Part shown: one piece after another, positions 25,554 to 37,600 of the stretch
Layout: every line of letters begins with the position of its first letter
Numbering within the stretch: the stretch's first letter is position 1
Assembly (NCBI GenBank): GCA_027559495.1
Contig: JAMXSV010000006.1
Coordinates: 868,001 to 932,000, forward strand
Length of the DNA stretch: 64,000 nt
Reading direction: 5' to 3'
Source: Aurifilum marmelostoma
Lineage: Eukaryota > Ascomycota > Sordariomycetes > Diaporthales > Cryphonectriaceae
Made by a program: the position numbers and the translations under genes
Notes under the pieces: generated by a model
Database searches by the model: none
Told to the model about the DNA's origin: nothing
Seen by the model: only the letters and a program-made list of their open reading frames with translations

Positions 25554-26291
25554 CTATTGTGTCTTGAAGAGAAGGATGGCGCAGTGGCCAAGGTAGAAAT
25601 ATATGAAGTGCTTGGTCTCTGTTACCTCGTCAGCCATCATGTTCTTCGGAACCCAACCTCACACGTTGTTGAGCACATGTCGTGCTCGGCCGATCAAGCA
25701 GATAAGAGAGTCCGGGCAGAGAATGCCTCAGCAGACCGAGCGTACCATGAGTGACAAAGCTGCCAAAGTTGCGGCCCACGATGCAGTGCCATGTGGGACC
25801 CTTCCGATCGTCAAATGTCTTCTTGATGTGCTGCGCGATGTCCTGAATTCAAGCTCTTGTCAACCACCGTATATTCTGACCTGAAGAGGGACGAGTGGGT
25901 TGTCATCGCGGGGGCTCGAAGAGGCCTTGGTAAAGGTGAAAGGAGGTCGGAATGATCGAGGGCCTTGGGTGGACGTTTACCTTCTCAATGGTGAACTTGG
26001 CCATGGCCTCCTGAGCTGTCCAAACATGTTAACAGACGGACTGTTTCACGCGCGTACGTGATTGGTTTGCGAGCCCACTTACCCACTTCAACAGCCTCCT
26101 GCGACATTTCCTCCGTCTTGCGCCTAAAGTAAGCCACAGGTCATACAAACTCGGACAAATGAGGGCCTCACCATGTCGGCGCTCTTGATCTGAGGCACGA
26201 GCTTCTTCTCCCCAGCGCCGGGGGATGTTGGGCTGGCTTCAACCATGGTCGCTACAGGTTTCGTGGAGTCGGGAGAGCTGATATCGGTCAT
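25554..26291 (-). CDS. nudG: cytoplasmic dynein light chain LC8
   Basis: Five exons, found by reading across introns: 26291-26172, 26116-26083, 26015-25981, 25842-25746 and 25618-25554 (120, 34, 35, 97 and 65 nt). They join in frame to 116 residues. From residue 37 the protein is textbook LC8: SADMTEEMSQEAVEVAQEA, KFTIEKDIAQHIKKTFD, GPTWHCIVGRNFGSFVTH, and the terminus HFIYFYLGHCAILLFKTQ. Residues 1-30 form a Ser/Pro/Thr-rich extension absent from the 89-residue animal protein. LC8 dimerises and acts as a hub in dynein, nuclear migration and other assemblies; the Aspergillus homologue is NUDG. The gene is divergent from MRD1 with 681 bp between the starts. Donors GTGAGG, GTAAGT, GTAAAC and GTACGC are usable; the first acceptor (CGCAAG) is a less common AAG. 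Confidence 0.93.
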
Positions 26292-26972
26292 ATTTTAAGT
26301 AGTTGAGCAATTGAAGAAGAGATATTCCAGAAAAACACCAAAGTGAAGTCGAGAGGAACACAGGATTGGGAGAGAAACCCTTGGCCAAGTACCAGCAGCG
26401 TAATGTCGAACTGGTCTCGAGTGGATCAAAGAGGGGGGCGCGTCGTACCTTGGGATGCTTTGTGGGCTGGCAAGAACACAGTATGTTCGAATGTGTATGT
26501 GACGGGAGAGAAGGAGAGGGTGTCGTGTGTGGTCATCAGCTTCTTGATATTCACCGTAGGGTCAATGTTTTGGCTCCAGCCTCAGCGTTGCACAAGCCAA
26601 AGCAACACCACAAGATGGTCGAAATGACGACCCCTGAAAGTAAGGTACTTACTTACCTGCGGCAGGCAAGGGCAACCTCGGGTGCGGGACGCCGTTGCAG
26701 GGAGGTCTGGCTGCCGCTCTTGCATTAAGCAGGGCCACCAATCACTTGCTCCTGCTTTGCTGAAGACCCGCTGAAAATTTCTGGTGGACGCCTCGTCTTT
26801 GGTCCCTTCCTCGCTTCCACTTTCACTTGCTCGTCCTCTCTCATACTGCCGCCCACATTACCCTTTCCTCCTCGAATGCTCGACGACTACAGACTGCAGG
26901 ATAAAAAAGTCGTCTGCACGCCTCACAGTCTGAAAATCGCCCCCTCTTGTTGGTCAGCTGTGCGTTGCAGCC
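26292..26972. promoter_or_regulatory. shared divergent promoter region LC8/MRD1
   Basis: 681 bp between two start codons pointing apart. Pyrimidine-rich sequence at about 26790-26875 precedes the MRD1 start. No further gene is recognised. Confidence 0.5.
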
Positions 26973-29749
26973 ATGGAGTCCTCGCGCCTGTTCGTCAAGA
27001 ACCTGCCCCCAACTATCAACGAGGCCGACTTCCGGAAGCACTTTTCCACAGGCGGTCGACAAGTTACTGATGTCAAGTTGATTGCGAAGAGGAGGATTGG
27101 TTATGTTGGCTACAAGACGCCTGAGGAGGCTGCTAAGGCTGTCAAGTACTTCAACAAGTCCTACATCCGCATGTCAAAGATATCTGTCGAGCCAGCCCGG
27201 CCCATCTCAGACCCTGCCCTGCCCACCACACACAAGACCAAGCATGTTGCGAACCGGCTTCCTACGCCAGACCCCGAGCCGAAGACAAGAAACGTCGTTG
27301 AGACCGATAGCAAGAAAAGGAAGCGACAGGATCTGGATCCCGCTGATCCCAAATTAAAAGAGTACCTCGATGTGATGCGTCCAGGTCAGACGACCTCCAG
27401 CAAACTTGAGGGCATTCTTGGACAACCTACAGAAGAGGTCGACACTGCATTGCCAATAATACCTGTGGAAGATGAGAGTGATGACGAATACGAGGAGATC
27501 CCCGCCCACAAGTCGAAGCGTCACAAGGAGGATGTGCAACACACAGTCCCCTCTCCTCCAGCAGCAGCAACCGGCCCCCCCCGGTGATGATCCACAACCA
27601 GCAGCCGAAGATGCAAACAAGGAACCAGAGCCAGCTGACGCTACAGATGATGACTGGTTGAGGTCACGCACAAACAGATTGCTCGACCTCGTTGATCCTG
27701 ATGACCCAGCAGCTCTGTCCGCGATCGCATCGCGCCCAAGCCAGCAGCCTGCCGAGGCTGCTGGTCCCTCGCCAACGGAAGACACCGACATGATTGACGC
27801 CGCTGCGGAGCCGGGGTCGCCTCATGAGCCAGCCACGGAGCAAGCAGATGGCGACAGTGCCACAGATCAAGTCCGTCGCACTGCGAGGCTTTTCGTCCGG
27901 AACTTACCTTTCAAGGCTACCGAGGCTGAACTCCGAGACCATTTCTCGAAGTATGGCGCAGTCGAAGAGGTGAGTTTTCTCTCCATTTTTTAACTCCTCC
28001 TTTCTTTCTGGTCCTTCCATGTGATGAATCCCAGATAGGGACAGCTTATGCTCAAAGCATTTGATGAGAACCCGGGTCGAGTATTTTAGTAGATGCTTCG
28101 CTCTTCTGAACCTAGGACATGTTGTTTATCGATGCTCGAGAAACTGTGTTGATGACACTCTCTTGCTGATTCTCGTGGAAATTCTAGCTCCATGTTCCCG
28201 TCGCAGCCTCTGGCCAAGGTAAGGGATTTGCCCATGTTTCCTTTGCGGATTCAGAATCCGCCATCGCCGCCTTGCAGGACGTCGATGGCAAGCCTTTCCA
28301 GGGCCGCCTCCTTCATGTCATCCCTGGTCAGCCCAAGAAGGACCATCAGTTGGATGAGTTTGCCATTTCACAGCTGCCGCTGAAGAAGCAAAATCTCCTG
28401 CGCAAGAAGGCACAGGCGACGACGACCACCTTCAATTGGAACTCGCTGTACATGAACCAAGATGCCGTGCTCGCCTCAACAGCAGATCGACTTGGCGTGT
28501 CCAAATCAGAGCTGCTCGACCCTACATCGACCGATGCCGCTGTGAAACAGGCTGTAGCCGAGACACAAATCATCACGGATACCAAAAGCTACTTTGCCAC
28601 CCACGGCGTGAATCTTGACGCTTTCAAATCCCAGAAGAAGGGAGATGCGGCGATTCTGGTCAAGAACTTCCCCTTCGGCACCACCCTCGAGGAACTGCGC
28701 AAGCTGTTTGAGGACGCTGCAGCCGGAAATGTCCTCCAGGTGCTGATGCCACCCAGTAAGACCATTGCCATCGTGCAATTCTCACAACCGGTGGCGTGCA
28801 GAACAGCTTTTGCAAAGCTAGCCTATAGACGTATGGGATCCTCGATATTGTTTCTTGAGAAGGCGCCTGCAGATCTGTTCTCAGATCAACAGCCTATCAC
28901 GCCAAACCAGCAAGGTCGCCACACTGGCGTGCAGAAAGTGTCTGCTACTGATCTTTTAGAACGGGAGGATGACGGGGAGACCGGGGAGACCGGGTCTCTA
29001 TACGTTAGAAACCTGAACTTTGACACAACAACAGCTCAGTTGGCTGAGGCTTTCGCGTCTCTGGACGGCTTCGTCAGCGCACAAGTGAAGACAAAATTGG
29101 ATCCCAAGAAGCCGGGCCAGGTGCTGAGCATGGGTTTCGGCTTTGTTCATTTCCGCTCAAAGGCACAGGCTGAGGCTGCCCTGAAGGTCATGGACGGTCA
29201 TGTCCTGGATGGGCACACGCTAGGGGTCAAGGCTTCCCACAAGGGGCTTGATGCAGCCGAGGAGAGGCGCCGGGAGGATAAGGCCAAAAAGGGCCAGAGG
29301 ACTAAGATTGTCATCAAGAACCTAGCATTCGAGGCGTCCAAGACTGATCTTCGGCGGTTGCTCGGGACTTACGGCAAGCTCAGAGTCGTCCGCATTCCAA
29401 AGAAATTTGGCAACTCATCGTATGCTGCTCCCTTCCTCTCTGGGCTACGCGCCCTTTTTTGGTATCTTACTAACGTTTGTGAATAAACAGACGAGGGTTC
29501 GCGTTTGCCGAATTCGAGTCGCCACGAGATGCAGAGAATTGCATCAAGTCTCTCAAAGATACCCATTTGCTTGGCCGCAGACTGGTGCTGGATTACGCCG
29601 AGGCTGAGGCAGTTGACGCTGAAGAGGAAATCGCCAAGATGCAGAAGAAGATCGGAGGACAGGTCAACAAGGTCGCGGTCCAGAAGCTCACCGGGAAGGG
29701 GCCCAGACAGAGATTTGAGATCGGGGAGGAAAATGAGGACGATGCATAA
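26973..29749 (+). CDS. MRD1: MRD1, five-RRM pre-rRNA processing protein (one apparent frameshift)
   Basis: Exons 26973-27969, 28188-29419 and 29491-29749, about 828 residues if one base of the C8 run at 27575-27582 is discounted. Five RRMs are visible: RRM1 at about 4-80 (RLFVKNLPPTINEADFRKHF), RRM2 at about 304-380 (RLFVRNLPFKATEAELRDHF, continued past intron 1 as GKGFAHVSF), RRM3 at about 486-560 (AILVKNFPFGTTLEELRKLF), RRM4 at about 602-680 (SLYVRNLNFDTTTAQLAEAF, then GFGFVHF) and RRM5 at about 705-785 (KIVIKNLAFEASKTDLRRLL, then RGFAFAEFES past intron 2). This order and the 550-600 linker are those of Mrd1, which binds 35S pre-rRNA with U3 in the nucleolus for release of 18S rRNA. As printed, the first frame stops at 27587 after the acidic linker and the rest continues one base over. 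Total exon length is 1 mod 3, as expected for one extra base. Confidence 0.9.
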
Positions 29750-30839
29750 GGCTGAGGTCTCTCTTGATAACCTTTTCTGGGGCTCGTGGGTCCTACGCCA
29801 ATCCCGAAATATGCTTGGACTCGAAGTACCAGAGGTATCTGTTCCGTACTTGTGGGTTGTGACTCGTGTGTCTTGCTCACCATCCCTTGCTCAGCCCGCC
29901 AACCAACAACCTTCCCTAACAAACAATTGGAACGTTCCTCCCTCTCTGGTCCTCCTGCTTTGAAAATAATGTCTATAGCTAATCTTGTTCGCATGCCTCG
30001 CACGTCGGGAAGACAGGGAACCCCCCCTCGGAGCCTCATCAGGGCCCTTGTCGTCAACCCACAATTTCCCCTACGTTCCTTTCGCATAGATCTGTCTAGT
30101 ACTCTAGTTTCTTCACTGGCAGATCTCTTCTGCATGGCAGTACCTAGACCAGTGGCGTTTTCTAGAGTCCGGCGTTGCCCTGCCCTTAGGACTATGCGTT
30201 ACCTGATGAGGGCAAGTTCCTGCAGCAGCCGTCTCCCCGCAGCACAGAAGGGAGTGAGCGATTCGGTGCAGATTACGGTGGACGACAGGGGGGGGGGGGG
30301 GGGAGGAGGGTGAGGGAGAAACTCGTGTGGTCATGGCCTTTGTAGCATTTGTTATCGTCATGTCATGGTCATGTAGAAGCGCCGTCCTCCCTACGATAGA
30401 CAGACTGGTCAAGCGGATAGGGAGATCCACCATTCATGGGAGGAGGGAGGGGGGTGGAGGGTTATTCCTGAAAATAAGTATCTTATACTCTCACTCGCCT
30501 GCCTTTCCTTCGCCACGGAGGAGAAGAAATTCGTTCCCCCCCCCCAGCGACATTCTTTCCAGCTCCCCGTTGTCATTCCTTTCTCCTTCTCTTCTTCCTA
30601 CCCTTTCACGTTCCTTACGCTTCGAAAGCATTTTGTGGTATTAGCCGTATCACAGCAACTATCCATTCTTTGCAGCAGACATCCTAACGCTTCAAGTGTT
30701 TTTTGAATTCCTAAAGAAAATTTGAACAAGAAAGGAGAAGAAAAAGGAGGAAAAAAAAAAGGGAAAGGGGAAAAGAACGTGTATTGGAGTGCATGCATAT
30801 CTCACCAGGAATCAGCGAAAAGAAAAAAGATTCTACGCT
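29750..30839. other. intergenic, abaA upstream region
   Basis: 3' flank of MRD1 and promoter/leader of the AbaA-like gene. It contains a G16 run (30288-30303) and a purine-rich A/G tract just before the AbaA start (30720-30775). No gene is recognised. Confidence 0.55.
30288..30303. repeat. G16 homopolymer
   Basis: Sixteen consecutive G followed by AGGAGGG, about 540 bp upstream of the AbaA-like start. It could form a G-quadruplex and is liable to miscalled length. Confidence 0.85.
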
Positions 30840-33800
30840 ATGGACGCTCGTCGCCCAGTTTTGTCCTCTCAACCTTACCCTCCATCCTCTTCCACCGTTC
30901 CTCCTACACAATCTTTGGTGGCGGAGTATGGTGGCGACACAGCCAGCCTGGCTTCGCATGATGGCGGACACACCAGCACCACCACTGTCCCTCCTTCCGC
31001 AGGCGTCGCTGCCGCCTCCTCCTCTTCCACTGCTTCCACCTCCGCCTCCAGGTCCAGCACGGGCTGTCTCAGCGAGGGTACGGCTGGCAGCACAAGCAGC
31101 ACCAGGCAGCCCCTCCAGGAGTCGACAGGCAATGCCCAGCACCACCAGGTCCCCTCGCTCTACCCTCCCGGCCAGTATCCCCTCCCCCTCCCTCCAGCCC
31201 ATCTCGAGGTCCTGCACGCCGGCCCTCTCGTCGACGCCCTCTCTGTCCATCCTGACGGGGCCTCTTCCGGCGCCACCGATCCTGGCCTCCAATGCGCCAC
31301 CGCATCCTGCTGCTGCCGCGTCTGCTGCTGGGTCAGCATCGGCGACGGTAGCGTCGGGGCCCGGCCCGGCGCCGGGGTCAAACTCTTCGTCGCTGAGGGT
31401 GCGGCGGTACCATGAGCTGGTGCAGAAGCGAAACCGAAACCCTATCTATGACTGTCCCGAGTTTGCGCAGTACAGACTCAAGCAGAAGGATAAGGACCGG
31501 CAGGTGTGGCCGGATGTGCTAGAGCATGCTTTCCTTGATGGTGAGTTTCTTCTCTTTTATGTTTTTGGTCTTATTTCTGTCAACGCTCCCTCCCTGGATC
31601 AGGCCGTCACCGACCCACCAGAATCCTCCCTCCCTGGTCTTCAGACTTCCCACCAAGGGAGAAGAGACAAAGAGACAATTAGTTTTCCAAAATATGAGAG
31701 ACAGAAACACACAAGCTGACAATGGAACTCCGCAAGCCCTCCTGCTCATCCTCCACATGGGCCGTCGCAAGTTCTACATGGGCGGCAAGCAACACGGCCG
31801 CAACATGATCATCTCAGAATACATCTGGCTGCGGTGGGTTGCCACGCTGCCACCGGGGTCAATCCCCAGCAAGATCTGTGAGATCCAGGGCAAGGACGGG
31901 CGCCCGCTGAACCTGCCGGATGAGCACCCTGGAAAGTATCATGATATGTACCGGAAGCGTAAGCAGGTGTCGAGTCACATCCAGGTGCTCAAGGGGTTCT
32001 TTAGACTTAATTGGGCTTGTGAGTTTACCAAGTCAAATACGCCATCTCTTGCCACAATGTAAACAAGGGACTGACTGTCGACATCTGCAGATAACTTCCT
32101 CTTCTCCAAGGGCAAGGAGGAAGGCTCCAAGGACAAGAACAAGCAGCCCGCCCCTAACAGGTGGTACAAGGAGAACACAGACCAGCGCTCCTTCAAGGGC
32201 GACCCTGTGCTCACGGCTCTTGAGCGCAAGCAACTCCCCACGGTGCGGCCCAACTATGAGTATTTCCGGCAGCTTTTGGCTATGGACACCAAGGTACAAG
32301 TCCGGCCGTCTACTTGCTGGATCTACGTAGCCAACTCGTCACTACGCGACCAGCCCTCCTCGTCTCCGTCCCTCGTCCCCTCCAGCTTTGACACGAAGAA
32401 GCCCATGATTACCAAGGAGGGCCTCCGTGAGCCTGAAGAAGGCGGCGGAGGAGGAGGAGGCAGCGGCAGCGCATACGGGACGGGCAAGGCACACGGAACA
32501 AGCACCGTCGTCAACACATACCACACCCGCAAGGGCCTCCTGTTTCGCGAGGATTTCCCACACCGGTACGCCTTCAACAACCCTCCCATGGGAGAGGAGA
32601 GCCCCTGGACGCAGCGGGAGCGCGAGGTGCGCAACATCCGCCACAAGCTCCTGCACGAGTACGCCTGGCCCCTCAAGCAGACCGAGTCGTCGTCGGCGCG
32701 GGAGGTGCTGGACGAGTGGGAGTTGGAGCACCCGGACCTGCACGCCATGCTCAGCGGGGTCATGGAACAGCACCAGCTGCAGAATGCGCACGCGCTGCCC
32801 GTGAACAAGCTGTGCGACATCATCCACGTGGACGTCACGTTCGACGTCCACCGCGTGTCCTGCCTGCCCGAGGGCACGAGCTTCGAGTGGCCCTTCAAGA
32901 TCAGCGTCGCGCAACCCGGGCTGATGGGTCACGACTGGCGCGTGCGCACGTGGCTGGAGCGGCCGCTCGAGCTGACGCGCAGCAGCTCCTGCAAGGGCGA
33001 GGTGGCCCGCGGCGACGGCATGGTGAGGACCAAGCACGAGAAGGCCATGATGAACGAAATGACGCACATGCGGGGCTGCGGCGACGACAACCCGCACTGT
33101 GACTGTCGCAACAGACACATGAGCAGTGTGTGGCTGGTGCCGATCCCGGCTAACACCTGGGCCGAGTCGCTGGGCCTGTGTGCGCAGTTTCCGCGGTACC
33201 TGGTGCCCAAGAAGCGAAACTCAGGGCGCCTGAGGAGGGAGGACGAGATGCCAGAGTCCGACACCGTCACCCAGATGGACCTGATGAGGGGCACAGCCAT
33301 GTTCCAGGAGCTGTGGTCCAGCGCACCCGTGCCGGCCGGCTCACTGGAGCAGCCCACATGGACGCGCAGGGCGGTGATCCTGTGGACATTCAACACGATT
33401 CACTTCTTCGACAAGGACAACAACCTGTGCGAGACGCCTGCGGGCACGCAGTGGCGGTTCCTGTCGGCCGTCGACCCCCCTCTCGGCGGTGCACCAGGAG
33501 CGGATGCTCCTCGACGCGACCCCCCACAACGACCGTGGCGTCATGTCACCCTCGCCGTCGTACCAGCAGCTGCTCAACAGCCAGATGGCCGAGAACATGA
33601 GCGCAGTATGGGGTCTCCCTTCGGCGGGAGGCGTCCACTCCGCGCCGGCTTCTATGCCGGTGTCGCCGATGGCGACTTATGGCCCGTCACCAATCCATGT
33701 CCACGGCAGCTTTTCCAACGGTCTCGTCACGCCTCCTGCGTCGGCCACACTCCCCTCAACGTATACATTCGAGGGAGCCACCAGCATCCTGCAGCCACAA

Positions 33801-34682
33801 GGCCTCGGTGGCGAGCACATGGGCTATATGCCGGTGACATCTGTCGATGCCAAGTCCGGCTTCGTGGCCGACAGCCTGTACACGGCGCCATTTCTCCCGA
33901 GCACCACACACAGCACGTTCTATGACGAGGCAGATGACAACGAGAGCGACACAACCCTGCCGGGCGAGACAACTACGGACCTGGCCGGGTTTGGCGCGCA
34001 CCAGTGGCCCAATCTGAACAGCACTGCTCACACTACCAACAGCGCGGTATCCCTGGACTGGGATAACCACGCCCTCCACAGCCTATCCATGGTGGCCCAG
34101 GAGATGGCTGGCAGTGAATGCGACGCTAGGGCGACTTCGTTTGATGAAGATGTGCAGCAGCTACAACAGTCGTATGATCCCTTTGCTCAGCTGCGGGCCG
34201 AGGCAAGGGAGCGCAGGATGCACTCGCCCGATCAGTACTCGAGACAGTATCTCCACCCGCTGCGGGAGAGCATTGAGCTGAAGAGAGCACGGCAGGAGGG
34301 CGACAGCGACCAGGTCGGCAACAGCCAGGCACACCGCGAGAATCTCGGCCCGCATCTCAGCCAATCGACAGCTGGCTGGGACGATGATGTGGTCCACGGT
34401 CACTACTCGCAGCCGCATGGTGGCGACGACAGGCTGGTAGCAATTGGCGAGTCAAACAAGCCGCTTCATGACTACAGCTCAGTCAGTCTGAGCCCGCTGC
34501 TGAACCGCAAGAGGCGCCGAGAGGAGGAGGACGACGACCACAATGACAACCACAAGTACGACTCGGGCCCCATGCCGACTTATCCGCACCGGGATAACGG
34601 CAGATATACCATGCCGACAGCCATCACTGATCGCCAGGAGGACCATACCTGGTCGTTACAGGAGCCGCGCGGACCCGAGTAA
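30840..34682 (+). CDS. abaA: AbaA-like TEA/ATTS transcription factor (one apparent frameshift)
   Basis: Main introns are 31541-31736 and 32019-32090. The TEA/ATTS DNA-binding domain spans the first: VRRYHELVQKRN, DRQVWPDVLEHAFLD, then ALLLILHMGRRKFYMGGKQ, GRNMIISEYIW and RKRKQVSSHIQVLKGFF. After it come AbaA-type blocks VRPSTCWIYVAN, TAMFQELWSSAPVP, GTQWRFLSAVDP and MSPSPSYQQLLNSQM. A Lys/Arg signal (NRKRRRE) lies near the C-terminus. AbaA controls late conidiophore development in aspergilli and related fungi. The frame shifts inside the C6 run at 33475-33480; ignoring one C reads VDPLSAVHQER. The N-terminus is uncertain. An ATG at 30840 opens a Ser/Thr/Pro-rich frame that reaches the TEA frame only through a 49-nt putative intron at 31149-31197, giving about 1174 residues. 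Otherwise translation starts in the TEA frame near 30928. The protein is longer than the roughly 800-residue Aspergillus AbaA. Confidence 0.85.
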
Positions 34683-37600
34683 GACAGACAGACTCTCTGT
34701 TCTAAGAGGTCAATCGAAATCTGCTGGTGACCGGATAGCAATGCCGCGTTGTCCATTTACTTGGCACCCTCCTCTTCCTGATGCTGCTGGTATTCTTCAC
34801 TCGTGTGTGGACCAGAAAACGCCGAGAGACAGGTTCTAGGCTGCGACAGCGTTACGGAGTTTTGGATTGATTTATCCACTCACCAAGCAATAAACTTAGT
34901 CAGGATGTTCGGCGTTTCATGATGTTTATTATCGTTATTATTATCGCGCAAGATGTCGGAGACAGGATTCATATGAACAAGCAAATTTGGCTGTGGATGG
35001 AGTCTAGGTACCGTTAGCAAACACCTAGGGCACATCCCAAGGCTAAATCCTCTTCACGGCGTATCTCTCTGTTGCAATTCTGTGTTCCATTCTCTTGTTG
35101 TCGTAGCAGGACTGAAGTCGCCCATCGCTCAAACACCAGTGCAAGGTTCCCCACGATAGGCAGGCGGCAAAAGACGTGGTGGGATGAAACTCCTTAATTG
35201 GCTCTAGAGCGGTCCATCTCGTGGTTCGCATAGATTCACTTGTTTCTGTCTGTGTTTGCTGAGGCATCTTGGGATGATGGGGTTTGTCTCGATGCTGCAT
35301 TTGGCGAAACAGAAACTGTGGACCTAGAGTACAGTTATTGTAAGAGCAAGTACATTCTGAGATGATCTCTGCTCGCATTGCTAGGCCCCCACCGTGTCAG
35401 TAAACCTTTTCCTTTTCCTCTCCTCTTTTCTTTCCCCGTCTTGTAGTGTGTTTCGAGGAATGATTATTGCAAGGTTGGTCACTGATTGGTGTTCCTGTCG
35501 ATCACCTCATCGCCACTTGGAACGAGGGATGTGCGGCATGCCAGCGATCAGCGAAGCTTGTTTCAAGTGAGGGGTCGAGCGAGTTGTGGTTGAAGTTGGC
35601 GCACAAGCGCGGTCTCCGGCTTCCCCTTTCTTAGGCCTCAAAAAATATAGACAGGGGGTGTGGCCGAGACGGTGATTTGCCTCTTATCGATAAAGGGCTT
35701 CGTAGGCGCGACACACACCCTTTCATTCCTGGCCTCTGTATCCGCGACCGCACAATATAAGGAGGCGTTTCAGACCAGCCCGTAGTTGAGGGTGTCGGCT
35801 CGGCTCATCCTTGCAAGTATTCACCACAGTTTCGAATTGCAGCAAGCAAGATGGTTGCTGTTGCCCGGGCTGCGAGGGGGCAAATCCTCAACAATCAAGA
35901 GAAATAGAGCGTAGGAGTTCGTTTCGAGGGAGTGGTTGAAACAGCCTCGTCAAGGTGTTTATCGGCGCGATTGGTGCCATCATTGGTCAGCCCAGCCAGC
36001 ATCATGGTGGTCCAGAGAACGAATTGCAATGACTCTTCGGCCCGCAGCACAAGGCTTGTCGTTCCAGGTTGTGAAAAACCGTAGTAGAGACGGGTCGATG
36101 TTGTCCAATGAAGGCGGTGGTGTGTTGAGACGTCGGGACGAAATCGCATGGATGCTAGGTGAGCGCCGTGGTGCCCAAGCGCCGCCGACTCAAGCGAAGC
36201 TGTCAAAACTAGCAAGGACGATGGCCTCAAAATGGTAAACTTCCCGCCCCTCCCAACCCCTCGCACCTTCCTTCACACCCCCTTCTTCCTCTTAGTGTCG
36301 AACGAGAAGGAGCAAAAGAAAAAGGATAGAAGGACCAGTGGTATCATTCGCTCAGGCCTGGCAGGTGGTTAGTGAGTGAGTGCCCAGCCACACCAGGTAG
36401 GCTGACCATGATCGTGGCGTGGGGCCTTCTTCAGAGCAACTAAACAGGCCATGTGAAGAGAGAGACAGAGAGAAGAAAAAAAAGGAAAAAAACAAGGACA
36501 GGCTGGTTTCAGGTGAGCCGAAATGCCGACGAAGGCTTCAAGCGACCTCTATATTATTTCGCGCAAGAAGAGTCATACCACGACATTCGTGATGGTGTGT
36601 GGTTGACTCGCAGATCATGGCTCAATAGCTCATTATTGTCCGGCGTGTACACAACTCGTTGACTGACAGCGGGTCTCGCCGCAACTGAGGCCAAGGTGCT
36701 TACAACGAGTGGACGGTGATGGTCGCAGCTATAGCCGCCGGCCTCAGCGACCGTGCATGACCCACCGGCGGCTGATCACTTGCGGGAGCACCCTAGCGAG
36801 TGAAGATGAGCAACATGGATCTCTGGTGCTGCAGCTGGCATCGGGACACCCGCAAGCCACAGTGGTGTTGGTGATAAGAAATGAGTGGTCCAAGTATGTC
36901 GACAGAGCAGGTGTGGGCCGTTCGAGCAACCCCTGCCAAGTTGCAAAACCAGTGGTTCTCGATGGCTGGCTGCCCAGGGGTGCCAGGGGTCCTTCTGAGC
37001 ACGGACCAGGCAGGACACTTCACCTTACATGAACTGGGATATTCGCGCTCGCCAGCCAACTGTCAGCAGCATACTGTGCAGTGCTTGAATAATGTCCAAT
37101 GTCCTTCCTGGCAGTATCGTCTGTCTCCCAAGCTAAGAAAATTGGACGCCGCAGCACCAGCACCAGCTCTGCACTATAGATTGATCGCATTATCATCTGA
37201 AATATTAAGCAAAAAGAGAGGGTTTGGCGCCAAGCTTTAGGGCAGACCCCCTGCTACGAAACCAGAAGCCAATGCAGGGTGCGCAGCTCGGAGAAGCCTC
37301 TGAGGCACTGAAGCAGCTTCCCCACAGGAGAATGGTCCCACAAGAAACGGCAAGCGTTTAAAATTCAGGCCCCGAGACAGGGGGGTTCCTTGTCTGTCGA
37401 GGGAAAAGAGCCGCCCGCCTCTTTTTCGACCTCACCTTGAATGCCGTCGTTCCTCGATTTGCCCCAAGCCACAACAACGTCAAGCCTCTGGCGTTCAGCC
37501 TCCTGGGCTGGCTCCAGAGACGACGCGTGGTCTGGATTCACACAAGTCCCCCACTCTCTTTCCACTCCCCACCCACTCCCATCAGCATCGACGGAAGACA

